Below are positions 6,594-13,418 of a stretch of DNA of 14,133 bases, piece by piece. Below the pieces are notes generated by a model. That model was not told the origin of the DNA. It made no database searches and worked only from the letters and a program-made list of their open reading frames with translations. The translations under genes were made by a program, and so were the position numbers. The first letter of the stretch is position 1, and every line of letters begins with the position of its first letter. The DNA is taken from contig JAJBBL010000183.1 of assembly GCA_020532365.1 (NCBI GenBank), positions 1 through 14,133 on the forward strand. Reading direction: 5' to 3'. This DNA is from Candidatus Cloacimonadota bacterium (GTDB lineage: Bacteria > Cloacimonadota > Cloacimonadia > Cloacimonadales > JAJBBL01).

Positions 6594-7217
6594 ATGAGAC
6601 CTGATACAGACTTCGGCGGAGATGTAACCACTATGAGTCTTGATGAGAAAAAACGAGCTCTCAGCTCAATGAGAGAGACTTTGGAAGAGCACTTTGTCAC
6701 ACTCGGCCAGCTTCTCAACGAGATCAAAAAAGATAATATCTTCAGACTGTATGGATATGAAACGTTTAAAGACTTTGTTGAAGACGAGTTTAACCTGGCA
6801 GGGGCTCTGGCGAATAGACTCGTCAATAACTATAAATATTACGTGGAAAAACTTGACTTGGATGAGCATACTCTGATACAAATTGGACTCGATAAGCTTA
6901 ACCTGCTCAGACCTGTCCTGAAAGAAGCAAGTATTCAAGAACAGGAAATATGGCTTGAAAAGGCTCAGACTGAGAAAACTACTCAGCTGAAAAGTGACTT
7001 AAAAGAGAAAAAAGAGAGAGAAAAAGATAAGAAGAAAAATATGCAAGAGGTGTTTACCGATCAGTTTATCGAAAGAATGATCACCCACTTCAGCTGCAGT
7101 AGAAAAGAACTTATGTTTAGACTGGCCGTCTTCTTCCAAGATAGAGACCTTGACGAAATTGACCAGTCAATTAAAGAACGACTCGCTAAAATAAGAGATA
7201 GCGACTTTCAAACCTAA
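6594..7217 (+). CDS. Unrecognised protein with putative helix-turn-helix and coiled coil, upstream of porX
   Basis: I cannot name this family. The 207-residue protein is soluble, with no signal peptide or membrane segment. Residues 15-50 look helical. The segment LYGYETFKDFVEDEF at 52-66 followed by LAGALANRLVNNYKYY (68-83) resembles the helix-turn-helix found in some plasmid, phage and DUF3102-like DNA-binding proteins, where a 'GY.SF..Y....LG.S...A..L' pattern is followed by an 'IG..KL..L' helix. Here IGLDKLNLLRPVL at 97-109 fits that second part. Residues 126-150 are a very basic, charged helix; 151-207 form a separate C-terminal region with one cysteine. The start has AGGAG at 6581-6585, overlapping the panB end. 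It sits between panB and porX and may be co-translated with panB. DNA binding is inferred from a weak pattern and a transcriptional role is unproven. Confidence 0.6.
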   Translation: MRPDTDFGGDVTTMSLDEKKRALSSMRETLEEHFVTLGQLLNEIKKDNIFRLYGYETFKDFVEDEFNLAGALANRLVNNYKYYVEKLDLDEHTLIQIGLDKLNLLRPVLKEASIQEQEIWLEKAQTEKTTQLKSDLKEKKEREKDKKKNMQEVFTDQFIERMITHFSCSRKELMFRLAVFFQDRDLDEIDQSIKERLAKIRDSDFQT

Positions 7218-7253
7218 GCAACAATATATAAAGACAAATAGAGAGGTATAAAT

Positions 7254-8810
7254 ATGCATAAAGTTAAAATACTTTGGGTCGACGACGAAATAGAACATCT
7301 AAAGCCGTTTGTAATGTTCCTCGAAGAACGCGACTATCTTGTCAAAACTGTCACTAATGGTAGAGATGCAATAGATTTAATATTAGAAGAAAACTTTGAC
7401 TTAGTATTGTTAGACGAGCAAATGCCAGGGTTAGATGGACTGAGCACACTTAAAGAAATAAAGCTTATCAACTCTTCTTTACCGATCATTATGATCACTA
7501 AGAGTGAAGAAGAAGGGCTGATGGAAAAAGCAATAGCAAGTCAAATTGCTGACTACCTGATCAAACCTATTAACCCTAACCAAATCATCATGGCAATTAA
7601 GAAAATCTTCCACGCTGATGAGATTAGACGAAATAAGATAGGAGAAGAATACTCACTCTTCTCCACAAAAGTTAACCAAAGACTTTTCTCTAAACCAGAT
7701 TGGGAAGATTGGGTTGATATCTATAAAGAAATCTGTAATTGGGAAGTTGTAATCGATGAAATGAACGATCCAACCTTGTCCCAAATGCACTTCTTAGAGA
7801 AAAAGAACTGTAACTCTGAGTTCTGTAACTACATCGAAGAAAACTATCCGCGCTGGCTTAAAAGCGATGATAGGCCACCACTCTCATACGATATCATCAA
7901 TGAATACATTACACCACTATTCTCAGAAGGCAAACCGGTCTACTTTATCATCTTAGACTGCCTTAGATTAGACCAGTATAACGCTATAGCACCATTCATC
8001 GCTGAACTGTTCGACATAGAAATGGATTACTACTACTCTATCCTCCCTACCGCAACACCGTACTCAAGAAACTCACTCTTTAGCGGACTGCTCCCAGCTG
8101 ATATCGCTAATGAATTCCCCTCTTACTGGGTTGACGTTTCTGAAATGGAGAGTAGTAGAAATAGAAACGAACATCAGCTTTTAGATGCTCACTTGAATGA
8201 CTTAGGGCTCGCTCTCGACCCCTCCAGTAAATACGTTAAGATATTCAATATCGAAGAAGGTAACTTTGTGCTCAGAAAAATTGAGAGCTGGAGTAAAGAA
8301 AAACTGGTCATACTCGTCTATAACTTCTTGGACCTCCTAACACACCACAGATCAAGAGACCAAATCCTCCAAGAAACTATACCAAATGAGCAAGCACTTA
8401 GAGCCTTTACTAAACACTGGTTCTTGCATTCATCACTATATGAAGCGCTTAAAATAATTAGCCAACAAGATGCGATTGTCGTACTGAGCACAGACCACGG
8501 CTCTGTTAAAGTAAACAGAGCTACCCAAGCAATCGGTGATAGAGATACAAGTAACACAGTTAGATATAAGCAAGGCAAGAATCTCACCTGTAACGAAAGA
8601 CACGCTGTTTACGTGAAAAATCCTAATATGTACGGTCTACCTGCACAGAATATCGTGGACAACTATATCTTCGCCAAAGATGATTACTACTTTGTCTACC
8701 CCAACTCATACCACCAATACCAAAAACAGTATAACGGAACATTCCAACACGGCGGTATCTCTTTGGAAGAGATGATCCTGCCACTCGCTATCTGTAGACC
8801 AAAAAAATAG
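7254..8810 (+). CDS. porX: PorX-type response regulator with PglZ domain
   Basis: PorX is the response regulator of the PorX-PorY system, which controls T9SS genes in Bacteroidota. Its PglZ effector is a zinc-dependent alkaline-phosphatase-fold enzyme reported to act on nucleotides. Residues 1-120 are a complete receiver domain: acidic pair D10-D11, phospho-acceptor D54 (LLDEQMPG), T82 and K104 (LIKP). A helical linker (about 121-225) precedes the PglZ domain (226-518). Candidate metal or catalytic residues there are D235 (ILDCLRLD), T266 or T268 in LPTATPYSRN, D360 and H364 (NFLDLLTHH), D414-H415 (TDHGS) and H499 (QHGG). At 518 residues it matches full-length PorX, and nothing key is missing. 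GAGAGG at 7241-7246 precedes ATG. The partner kinase PorY is not in the window. tsaE follows by 28 bases and a T9SS cargo gene comes right after. Confidence 0.9.
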   Translation: MHKVKILWVDDEIEHLKPFVMFLEERDYLVKTVTNGRDAIDLILEENFDLVLLDEQMPGLDGLSTLKEIKLINSSLPIIMITKSEEEGLMEKAIASQIADYLIKPINPNQIIMAIKKIFHADEIRRNKIGEEYSLFSTKVNQRLFSKPDWEDWVDIYKEICNWEVVIDEMNDPTLSQMHFLEKKNCNSEFCNYIEENYPRWLKSDDRPPLSYDIINEYITPLFSEGKPVYFIILDCLRLDQYNAIAPFIAELFDIEMDYYYSILPTATPYSRNSLFSGLLPADIANEFPSYWVDVSEMESSRNRNEHQLLDAHLNDLGLALDPSSKYVKIFNIEEGNFVLRKIESWSKEKLVILVYNFLDLLTHHRSRDQILQETIPNEQALRAFTKHWFLHSSLYEALKIISQQDAIVVLSTDHGSVKVNRATQAIGDRDTSNTVRYKQGKNLTCNERHAVYVKNPNMYGLPAQNIVDNYIFAKDDYYFVYPNSYHQYQKQYNGTFQHGGISLEEMILPLAICRPKK

Positions 8811-8838
8811 GTAAGCAGAGTCAGAGAAAGACAAAAAT

Positions 8839-9294
8839 ATGACAAGAAACTTCATACTCAAAAGTGAAGAGGATACGACAAAGCTTGCTAAGTCTATCGC
8901 TCCTCACTTGAGTATTGGAGACATAATTGCGCTGGATGGAACCTTAGGCGTTGGAAAAACCTTCTTTACTAAACAGTTAGGCCTTGAGCTCGGAGTTAAA
9001 GAGGTTATCAATAGTCCGACGTTTGTCCTTGTAAACATATATCAGGGAGATAAATTAAAGCTCTTTCATATAGACCTGTATAGGCTTAAAAATAATGAAG
9101 ACATTTGGTCATTAGGCATAGAAGAGATGCTGGATGAAGGGGTAGTTGTCATAGAGTGGCCTGAATTAGCTCAACCTCTGATGAGAGGAAGAACGTTTAA
9201 ACTAAACTTCTCTTTCGATGAGAATGATAGAAAAGTAGAGCTGAACGTGCCAACTACCGTGAAAATAGACTTTGCTGGCCTGACCTCTAACTAA
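8839..9294 (+). CDS. tsaE: TsaE, ATPase of the tRNA threonylcarbamoyladenosine complex
   Basis: TsaE is the small P-loop ATPase that works with TsaB and TsaD to place threonylcarbamoyl on A37 of ANN-decoding tRNAs. At 151 residues it has the normal length. The Walker A loop is GTLGVGKT at 34-41; SPTFVLVNIY (59-68), the conserved HIDLYRL (77-83) and IEWPE (105-109) follow in family order. The loop has F42 where Thr or Ser is common, a mild variation. The ribosome binding site is weak (AGAGAAAG region near 8822-8829), so the gene may depend on coupling to porX, whose stop lies 28 bases upstream. tsaB and tsaD are not in the window. From memory, porX and tsaE are neighbours in many Bacteroidota. 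Confidence 0.93.
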   Translation: MTRNFILKSEEDTTKLAKSIAPHLSIGDIIALDGTLGVGKTFFTKQLGLELGVKEVINSPTFVLVNIYQGDKLKLFHIDLYRLKNNEDIWSLGIEEMLDEGVVVIEWPELAQPLMRGRTFKLNFSFDENDRKVELNVPTTVKIDFAGLTSN

Positions 9295-9341
9295 ATAATG
9301 AGAGGCTGGCAACTAATAATTCAAACTATGGAGTGATTAAA

Positions 9342-11498
9342 ATGAAACTAAATAATCTGTTAGCCTTGTTGCTGACACTGCTTCTCGTATCCTTTGCCTT
9401 CGCAGCAGAGTGGATGAACTATACATATAATGGAAATATTCAAAGCCTAAACAGCTCCGGTGATATCCTCTGGATAGCCACTTCCGGAGGGTTGATCGAA
9501 TACAATGTAAGAAGCTTGAAACAAAAGTTCTACAATAAGACCGAATCCGGCCTTTCCTCAAACATTGTCTACTCTCTCGCTACTGACGACTCAGGCACGT
9601 TATGGATCGCCACATTATACGGATTGACTGAGTTTGACGGAGAAAACTGGAAGAAGCACTATTTTGAGAAGACAGAGATTAAGAGCGACTACATTAGATC
9701 GGTAGCTTACGACAATGTTAACAATTACGTTTGGATAGCTACCATAGGTGGAGCAGCTCGTTATGACGGGGAAGAATGGGAGTATTTCACATTACAAAAC
9801 TCTGATATTCCAGATGACCGTATCAACTTCGTTACTACTGACTCAGAAGGGAACGCTTGGTTTGGAACACCTGGTGGCATAATCGTCTATAATGGAGAGG
9901 AATGGCGAACATATAACACAAGCAACTCAGACCTTCCGAACAACAGTGTAAGCTGTATCTATATAGATGAAGATACCCGCTGGATAGGGACTTCTGGTGG
10001 TTTAGTCAAGTTTTTAGATGATAGACCCTGGGTAGTATATAAAACAAACAACTCTGGCATACCTAACAACAACATTAAAACTATCTATAAAGATGACAAA
10101 GATGCCCTCTGGGTAGGCACTTATGGTGGAGGGGTTGGGCTGTTCCATAAAAACACTTGGACCGTTTATAATAAGGCAAACATAAAGCTGCCAGACAATA
10201 GAGTGAACTTCATTACAGCGGCAAGCGATAACAATATTTATATAGGCACTACTGTTGGCTTAGCCAAGTTTACTTCCTCAGAAACGTTGTCACTAATCGA
10301 CACCTCAAACTCAGGACTACCGAGCAATAATATCGAATCTATAACAATAGAGAAAGAGACTATTAAGTGGTTAGGTACCAGAGAGGGGTTAGCCTCTTTT
10401 GACGGTAGGAATTGGAATGTATTAAACAATCAAAACTCAAGACTACCCTCAAATACTATTAACGATTATAACATCACCCCTGAAGGGGAGGTCTGGATCG
10501 CTACCAGCAGTGGCCTTGTAAACATCAGTAAAGCAGGTGTATGGACAGTCTATAACACCAGTAATTCTGAATTACCCAACAACAACATCACTTGTGTTAA
10601 ATTTGATGATAGAGGTTATTCTGAGAAGCTATGGATCGGTACTTTGGGTGGCTTAGCGCTTTTAGAGCAAGAAACTTGGTTTACCTTCGATACTGAAAAC
10701 TCAATTATGCCACACAACCACGTAACGACTATTAACATCGATGATACTAACTCTACTTGGATTGGTACACAAAAAGGGCTAATAAGAATAGCCGGAGTGG
10801 AATGGTCAAGATACAATAAAGGAAACGCTAAGTTTGCTGACGATGGCATAACAGATGTTAAGATGGACCATAATTATTACACATGGGTTGCTAATAAGGG
10901 TGGAATATCAAAAACAGGCGACTTCAAAACCTTTGCCGGCTATACCCCTGAAAATTCAGGTCTGCCCCATACCGTAGTGACCTCTTTAGCTATAGACGCT
11001 AAAGGGAAACTTTGGGCCGGTACTGATGGTGGCGGACTGATAGTGTGGGATGATGTTTTTTACGAATGGTCACAATTTAACACCAAGAACTCAGGCATAG
11101 CTCATGACAGTATTAGCTGTTTAGAGTTTGACCCCTATGGCAATCTATGGATTGGCTTTAATGGCGGCGGTTTAGGTGTTTACAAAAAGGGTGGCGTAAC
11201 TTCTGCAGACAAACTTGTCGAGCTACCCCGTAAAAACGATTTAATAGTAGATAACTATCCTAACCCATTCAATCCCACCACTACTATATCGTTTACACTC
11301 AGCCAACCCTCCAACATATCTATCAACGTATATGATATCAAGGGTAGAAAGGTGACCTGTTTATTGGATAACGTACCTAAAGGGAGTGGTCGAAACGAAG
11401 TAGCTTTTGATGCCGAAGGATTATCAAGTGGGCTTTACTTCTATAAAGTTGACAGTGAAAAGGAAAGCATTACAAAGAAAATGCTTCTTCTTAAATAA
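9342..11498 (+). CDS. Secreted 14-blade beta-propeller protein with T9SS sorting domain
   Basis: The 718-residue protein starts with a signal peptide (about residues 1-22, cleavage after AFAA) and goes to the periplasm by Sec. Residues about 40-617 hold fourteen copies of a W-[IV]-[GA]-T-x-x-G-[GL] unit about 40-50 residues long, matching the 'two-component regulator propeller' repeat family. Fourteen units would make two seven-bladed propellers. Residues 638-718 are a type A T9SS C-terminal sorting domain: NYPNPFNPTT at the start, NVYDIKGRKV, then GLSSGLYFYKV and TKKMLLLK at the end. No membrane helix, kinase or DNA-binding domain follows the propellers, so this is a surface or secreted protein and not a hybrid sensor. 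I prefer ATG 9342, with GGAG at 9330-9333 and an 8-base spacer, over GTG 9333. The ligand or substrate is unknown. Confidence 0.9.
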   Translation: MKLNNLLALLLTLLLVSFAFAAEWMNYTYNGNIQSLNSSGDILWIATSGGLIEYNVRSLKQKFYNKTESGLSSNIVYSLATDDSGTLWIATLYGLTEFDGENWKKHYFEKTEIKSDYIRSVAYDNVNNYVWIATIGGAARYDGEEWEYFTLQNSDIPDDRINFVTTDSEGNAWFGTPGGIIVYNGEEWRTYNTSNSDLPNNSVSCIYIDEDTRWIGTSGGLVKFLDDRPWVVYKTNNSGIPNNNIKTIYKDDKDALWVGTYGGGVGLFHKNTWTVYNKANIKLPDNRVNFITAASDNNIYIGTTVGLAKFTSSETLSLIDTSNSGLPSNNIESITIEKETIKWLGTREGLASFDGRNWNVLNNQNSRLPSNTINDYNITPEGEVWIATSSGLVNISKAGVWTVYNTSNSELPNNNITCVKFDDRGYSEKLWIGTLGGLALLEQETWFTFDTENSIMPHNHVTTINIDDTNSTWIGTQKGLIRIAGVEWSRYNKGNAKFADDGITDVKMDHNYYTWVANKGGISKTGDFKTFAGYTPENSGLPHTVVTSLAIDAKGKLWAGTDGGGLIVWDDVFYEWSQFNTKNSGIAHDSISCLEFDPYGNLWIGFNGGGLGVYKKGGVTSADKLVELPRKNDLIVDNYPNPFNPTTTISFTLSQPSNISINVYDIKGRKVTCLLDNVPKGSGRNEVAFDAEGLSSGLYFYKVDSEKESITKKMLLLK
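9463..11193 (+). repeat. Fourteen tandem propeller repeats inside the secreted protein gene
   Basis: The repeat is at protein level. The blade cores in order are LWIATSGG, LWIATLYG, VWIATIGG, AWFGTPGG, RWIGTSGG, LWVGTYGG, IYIGTTVG, KWLGTREG, VWIATSSG, LWIGTLGG, TWIGTQKG, TWVANKGG, LWAGTDGG and LWIGFNGG. Most units also carry an N-S-x-[IL]-P-x-N-x-[IV] stretch. The DNA copies have diverged, so recent duplication is unlikely. Confidence 0.85.
11253..11498 (+). other. T9SS type A C-terminal sorting domain (coding segment)
   Basis: The last 81 codons encode a domain starting with NYPNPFNPTT and ending in KKMLLLK, with the family marks NVYDIKGRKV and GLYFYKV between. In T9SS bacteria this domain directs passage across the outer membrane and is usually cleaved there. 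Confidence 0.88.
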
Positions 11499-11540
11499 AA
11501 CTACTGATGTCGAACAAGATAAAACAAGATGGAGAACGAT

Positions 11541-12008
11541 ATGTATAAAGTATATGAAGGGAAATTAGTATCAGAAAAGGCTAATTATGCTATAGTGATT
11601 AGCCGATTCAATGAGTTCATCGGCAATAAGTTATTAGAGGGGAGCCTTGACTGTCTTAAGCGACACAATGTCACTGAGAAAGAAATAAGTATCTTTTGGG
11701 CACCTGGTGCGTTTGAGATTCCAGCATTGGCTAAAAGAATTACCGATACTGGTAAATATGATGCGGTTATATGCTTAGGGGCTGTTATCCGTGGCGACAC
11801 ACCACACTTCGACTATGTAGCTGCTGAAGTAAGTAAAGGGATCGCCCAAGTCTCTCTCATGTCTGGCACACCTGTCATTTTCGGTGTTATAACAGCTGAC
11901 ACAGTTGATCAAGCCATTGAGCGTGCAGGCACCAAAGCAGGTAACAAGGGATGGAGTGCAGCCTTATCGGCAATCGAGATGGTTAATCTCTATCGGAGCA
12001 TTAAGTAA
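11541..12008 (+). CDS. ribH: 6,7-dimethyl-8-ribityllumazine synthase
   Basis: The enzyme condenses 5-amino-6-ribitylaminouracil with dihydroxybutanone phosphate, the penultimate riboflavin step. The 155 residues match the usual length. F23 in SRFNE stacks on the substrate ring in known structures. GAVIRGDTPHFDYV at 80-93 carries the catalytic histidine H89, and R128 in ERAG is the conserved phosphate-binding arginine position. I prefer ATG 11541, with GGAG at 11531-11534 and a 6-base spacer, over the in-frame ATG 11529, which has no ribosome binding site and lies upstream of this one. The stop overlaps the nusB start by one base (TAATG). Other riboflavin genes are not in the window, and no riboswitch was seen upstream. 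Confidence 0.97.
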   Translation: MYKVYEGKLVSEKANYAIVISRFNEFIGNKLLEGSLDCLKRHNVTEKEISIFWAPGAFEIPALAKRITDTGKYDAVICLGAVIRGDTPHFDYVAAEVSKGIAQVSLMSGTPVIFGVITADTVDQAIERAGTKAGNKGWSAALSAIEMVNLYRSIK

Positions 12009-12454
12009 TGGGTCTACGTCGTAAGGGGCGAGAGCTTGCCCTGCAATGTCTTTACAACTTAGATTTCACACGACTTATCACAGAAGCTGATGAGTATATC
12101 CCGAGACTTATCTATCAAGAGGTATTAAATAATGTTTTTGATATGAATGGAGTTAAGCCTGGTGACCCTGTCACGACTTACGCCAATGAGCTTATGAACG
12201 TTCTTGTAGACCGATTTGATAGAATAGATGTTGAGATAGAACCATACTTAGATAAGTCAAGAGTCGACCAACTAACTCCACTTGACCGTAATATAATGAG
12301 GATGGCTATTGGAGAGATACTTTATTTAGAAACTCCTGCGCCAGTAGCCATCAATGAAGCTATAGAGATTGCCAAGAAATTTTGCGGTGATGTATCAGCT
12401 CGATTCATTAATGGCGTTCTCGACAATGTAGTCAAAGAATTAACCCGTAAATAA
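12008..12454 (+). CDS. nusB: Transcription antitermination factor NusB
   Basis: NusB binds boxA RNA with NusE (S10) and promotes processive transcription of rRNA operons. The 148-residue all-helical protein begins with RRKGRELALQCLYNLDF (4-20), the typical arginine-rich N-terminus. It continues with LTPLDRNIMRMAIGEILYL (about 90-108) and ends with the signature PVAINEAIEIAKKF and FINGVLDNV. It is slightly longer than E. coli NusB (139) because of a longer middle segment (about 25-60). Its ATG overlaps the ribH stop by one base, so translation is probably coupled. The ribH-nusB order is common in bacteria. Confidence 0.96.
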   Translation: MGLRRKGRELALQCLYNLDFTRLITEADEYIPRLIYQEVLNNVFDMNGVKPGDPVTTYANELMNVLVDRFDRIDVEIEPYLDKSRVDQLTPLDRNIMRMAIGEILYLETPAPVAINEAIEIAKKFCGDVSARFINGVLDNVVKELTRK

Positions 12455-12473
12455 GATAGGATAAGGGTAGGAT

Positions 12474-13418
12474 ATGACTAAAGAATTCAAAGATAACAAA
12501 AACACTGCTACAAAGGAAGGTCGCTTAAAAGAAGTTTTGCCTTGCAGCATTGGAATCTTTATTCACAATGAGGTGCAAAACATTGGAAAGCTCTTGGACG
12601 CTCTATTGAATCAAAATCTACGTATTGCAAGGATTGAAGAAATAATAGTGGTCTCCAGTGCATCAACTGATGGTTCAGATGAGCTTGTTACTGAGTATTC
12701 AGAGAAAAATCCTATTATTAAGCTGATTCAAGAGAGCGAAAGACGTGGTAAATCAGCTGCTATAAACACCTTTATAGAGTTAGCTCAAAAAGATATAGCT
12801 GTTATAATAAGCGGTGATGTAATCCCTGCGGAAAACACTATTGAAAGGTTGGTAGCCCCTTATTTAGATGAAAAAGTGGGAATGGTTGGATGTCATCCAG
12901 TCCCTACCGATAAAGAGAATAATTTTGTAGGCTACTGGGTAAATGTTCAATGGCGGCTTCACCACAAGATAGCTTTACAATCACCAAAAATGGGAGAGAT
13001 GGTTTCTTTCCGTAAAGTTATGGATGGGATTCCACCCGAAAGCGCAGTAGATGAAGCGAGTATCGAAGCAATAATCAGGGCAAAGGGGTTAGAACTCAAA
13101 TACGCTCCTGACGCAATTGTCTACAACAAAGGGGCTGACACAATTAAAGACTTTATGAAGCAGAGACGTCGTATTGCAGCGGGTCACTTATGGTTAAAAA
13201 AGACGGAAACCTACAATGTCAGCACAAACAACCCCTCTTTTCTACTTAAACCTCTGTTAACCGAGATGGTGACTCACCCGCTCAAAATTCACTATATGGT
13301 AGCCATCATTCTCCTTGAAGCTTGGTCACGTTATTTAGGTTGGTATGACTTAGTTATCAAGAAGAAGAATCCGTTCAAATGGGATATATCAACATCTACT
13401 AAGAAGGTCGACATATGA
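12474..13418 (+). CDS. Family 2 glycosyltransferase
   Basis: The 314-residue protein has a GT-A nucleotide-sugar transferase domain at about 24-245. Marks in order are SIGIFIHNEVQNI (25-37), the nucleotide-binding IIVVSSASTDGSDE (57-70), SGDVIP (113-118) where D115 stands at the position of the metal-binding DxD, VDEASIEA (192-199) with the candidate catalytic acid, and KQRRRIAAGH (229-238) in place of the QxxRW motif. The classical DxD is reduced to one aspartate. The C-terminal part (about 272-290) has a short hydrophobic stretch that may touch the membrane. Its ATG follows nusB by 19 bases, with AAGGGTAGGA just upstream, and its TGA overlaps the radical SAM start as ATGA. Donor and acceptor sugars cannot be told from sequence; polysaccharide or glycolipid assembly is likely. 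Confidence 0.88.
   Translation: MTKEFKDNKNTATKEGRLKEVLPCSIGIFIHNEVQNIGKLLDALLNQNLRIARIEEIIVVSSASTDGSDELVTEYSEKNPIIKLIQESERRGKSAAINTFIELAQKDIAVIISGDVIPAENTIERLVAPYLDEKVGMVGCHPVPTDKENNFVGYWVNVQWRLHHKIALQSPKMGEMVSFRKVMDGIPPESAVDEASIEAIIRAKGLELKYAPDAIVYNKGADTIKDFMKQRRRIAAGHLWLKKTETYNVSTNNPSFLLKPLLTEMVTHPLKIHYMVAIILLEAWSRYLGWYDLVIKKKNPFKWDISTSTKKVDI

Noticed and set aside
7929..8810. PglZ domain as a sign of a BREX or Pgl phage-defence locus
   Set aside because: It is fused to a receiver domain, as in PorX, and no methylase, BrxC, BrxL or other defence gene is nearby.
9463..11193. Regular repeats as a possible CRISPR array or recent tandem duplication
   Set aside because: The periodicity is that of protein propeller blades within one open frame; the DNA copies are diverged and there are no constant repeats with unique spacers.
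11529..11540. ATG 11529 as the start of ribH
   Set aside because: It has no ribosome binding site, while GGAG at 11531-11534 serves ATG 11541 and gives the family's usual length.
11499..11540. FMN riboswitch upstream of ribH
   Set aside because: The gap is only 42 bases, far too short, and shows no conserved riboswitch core.
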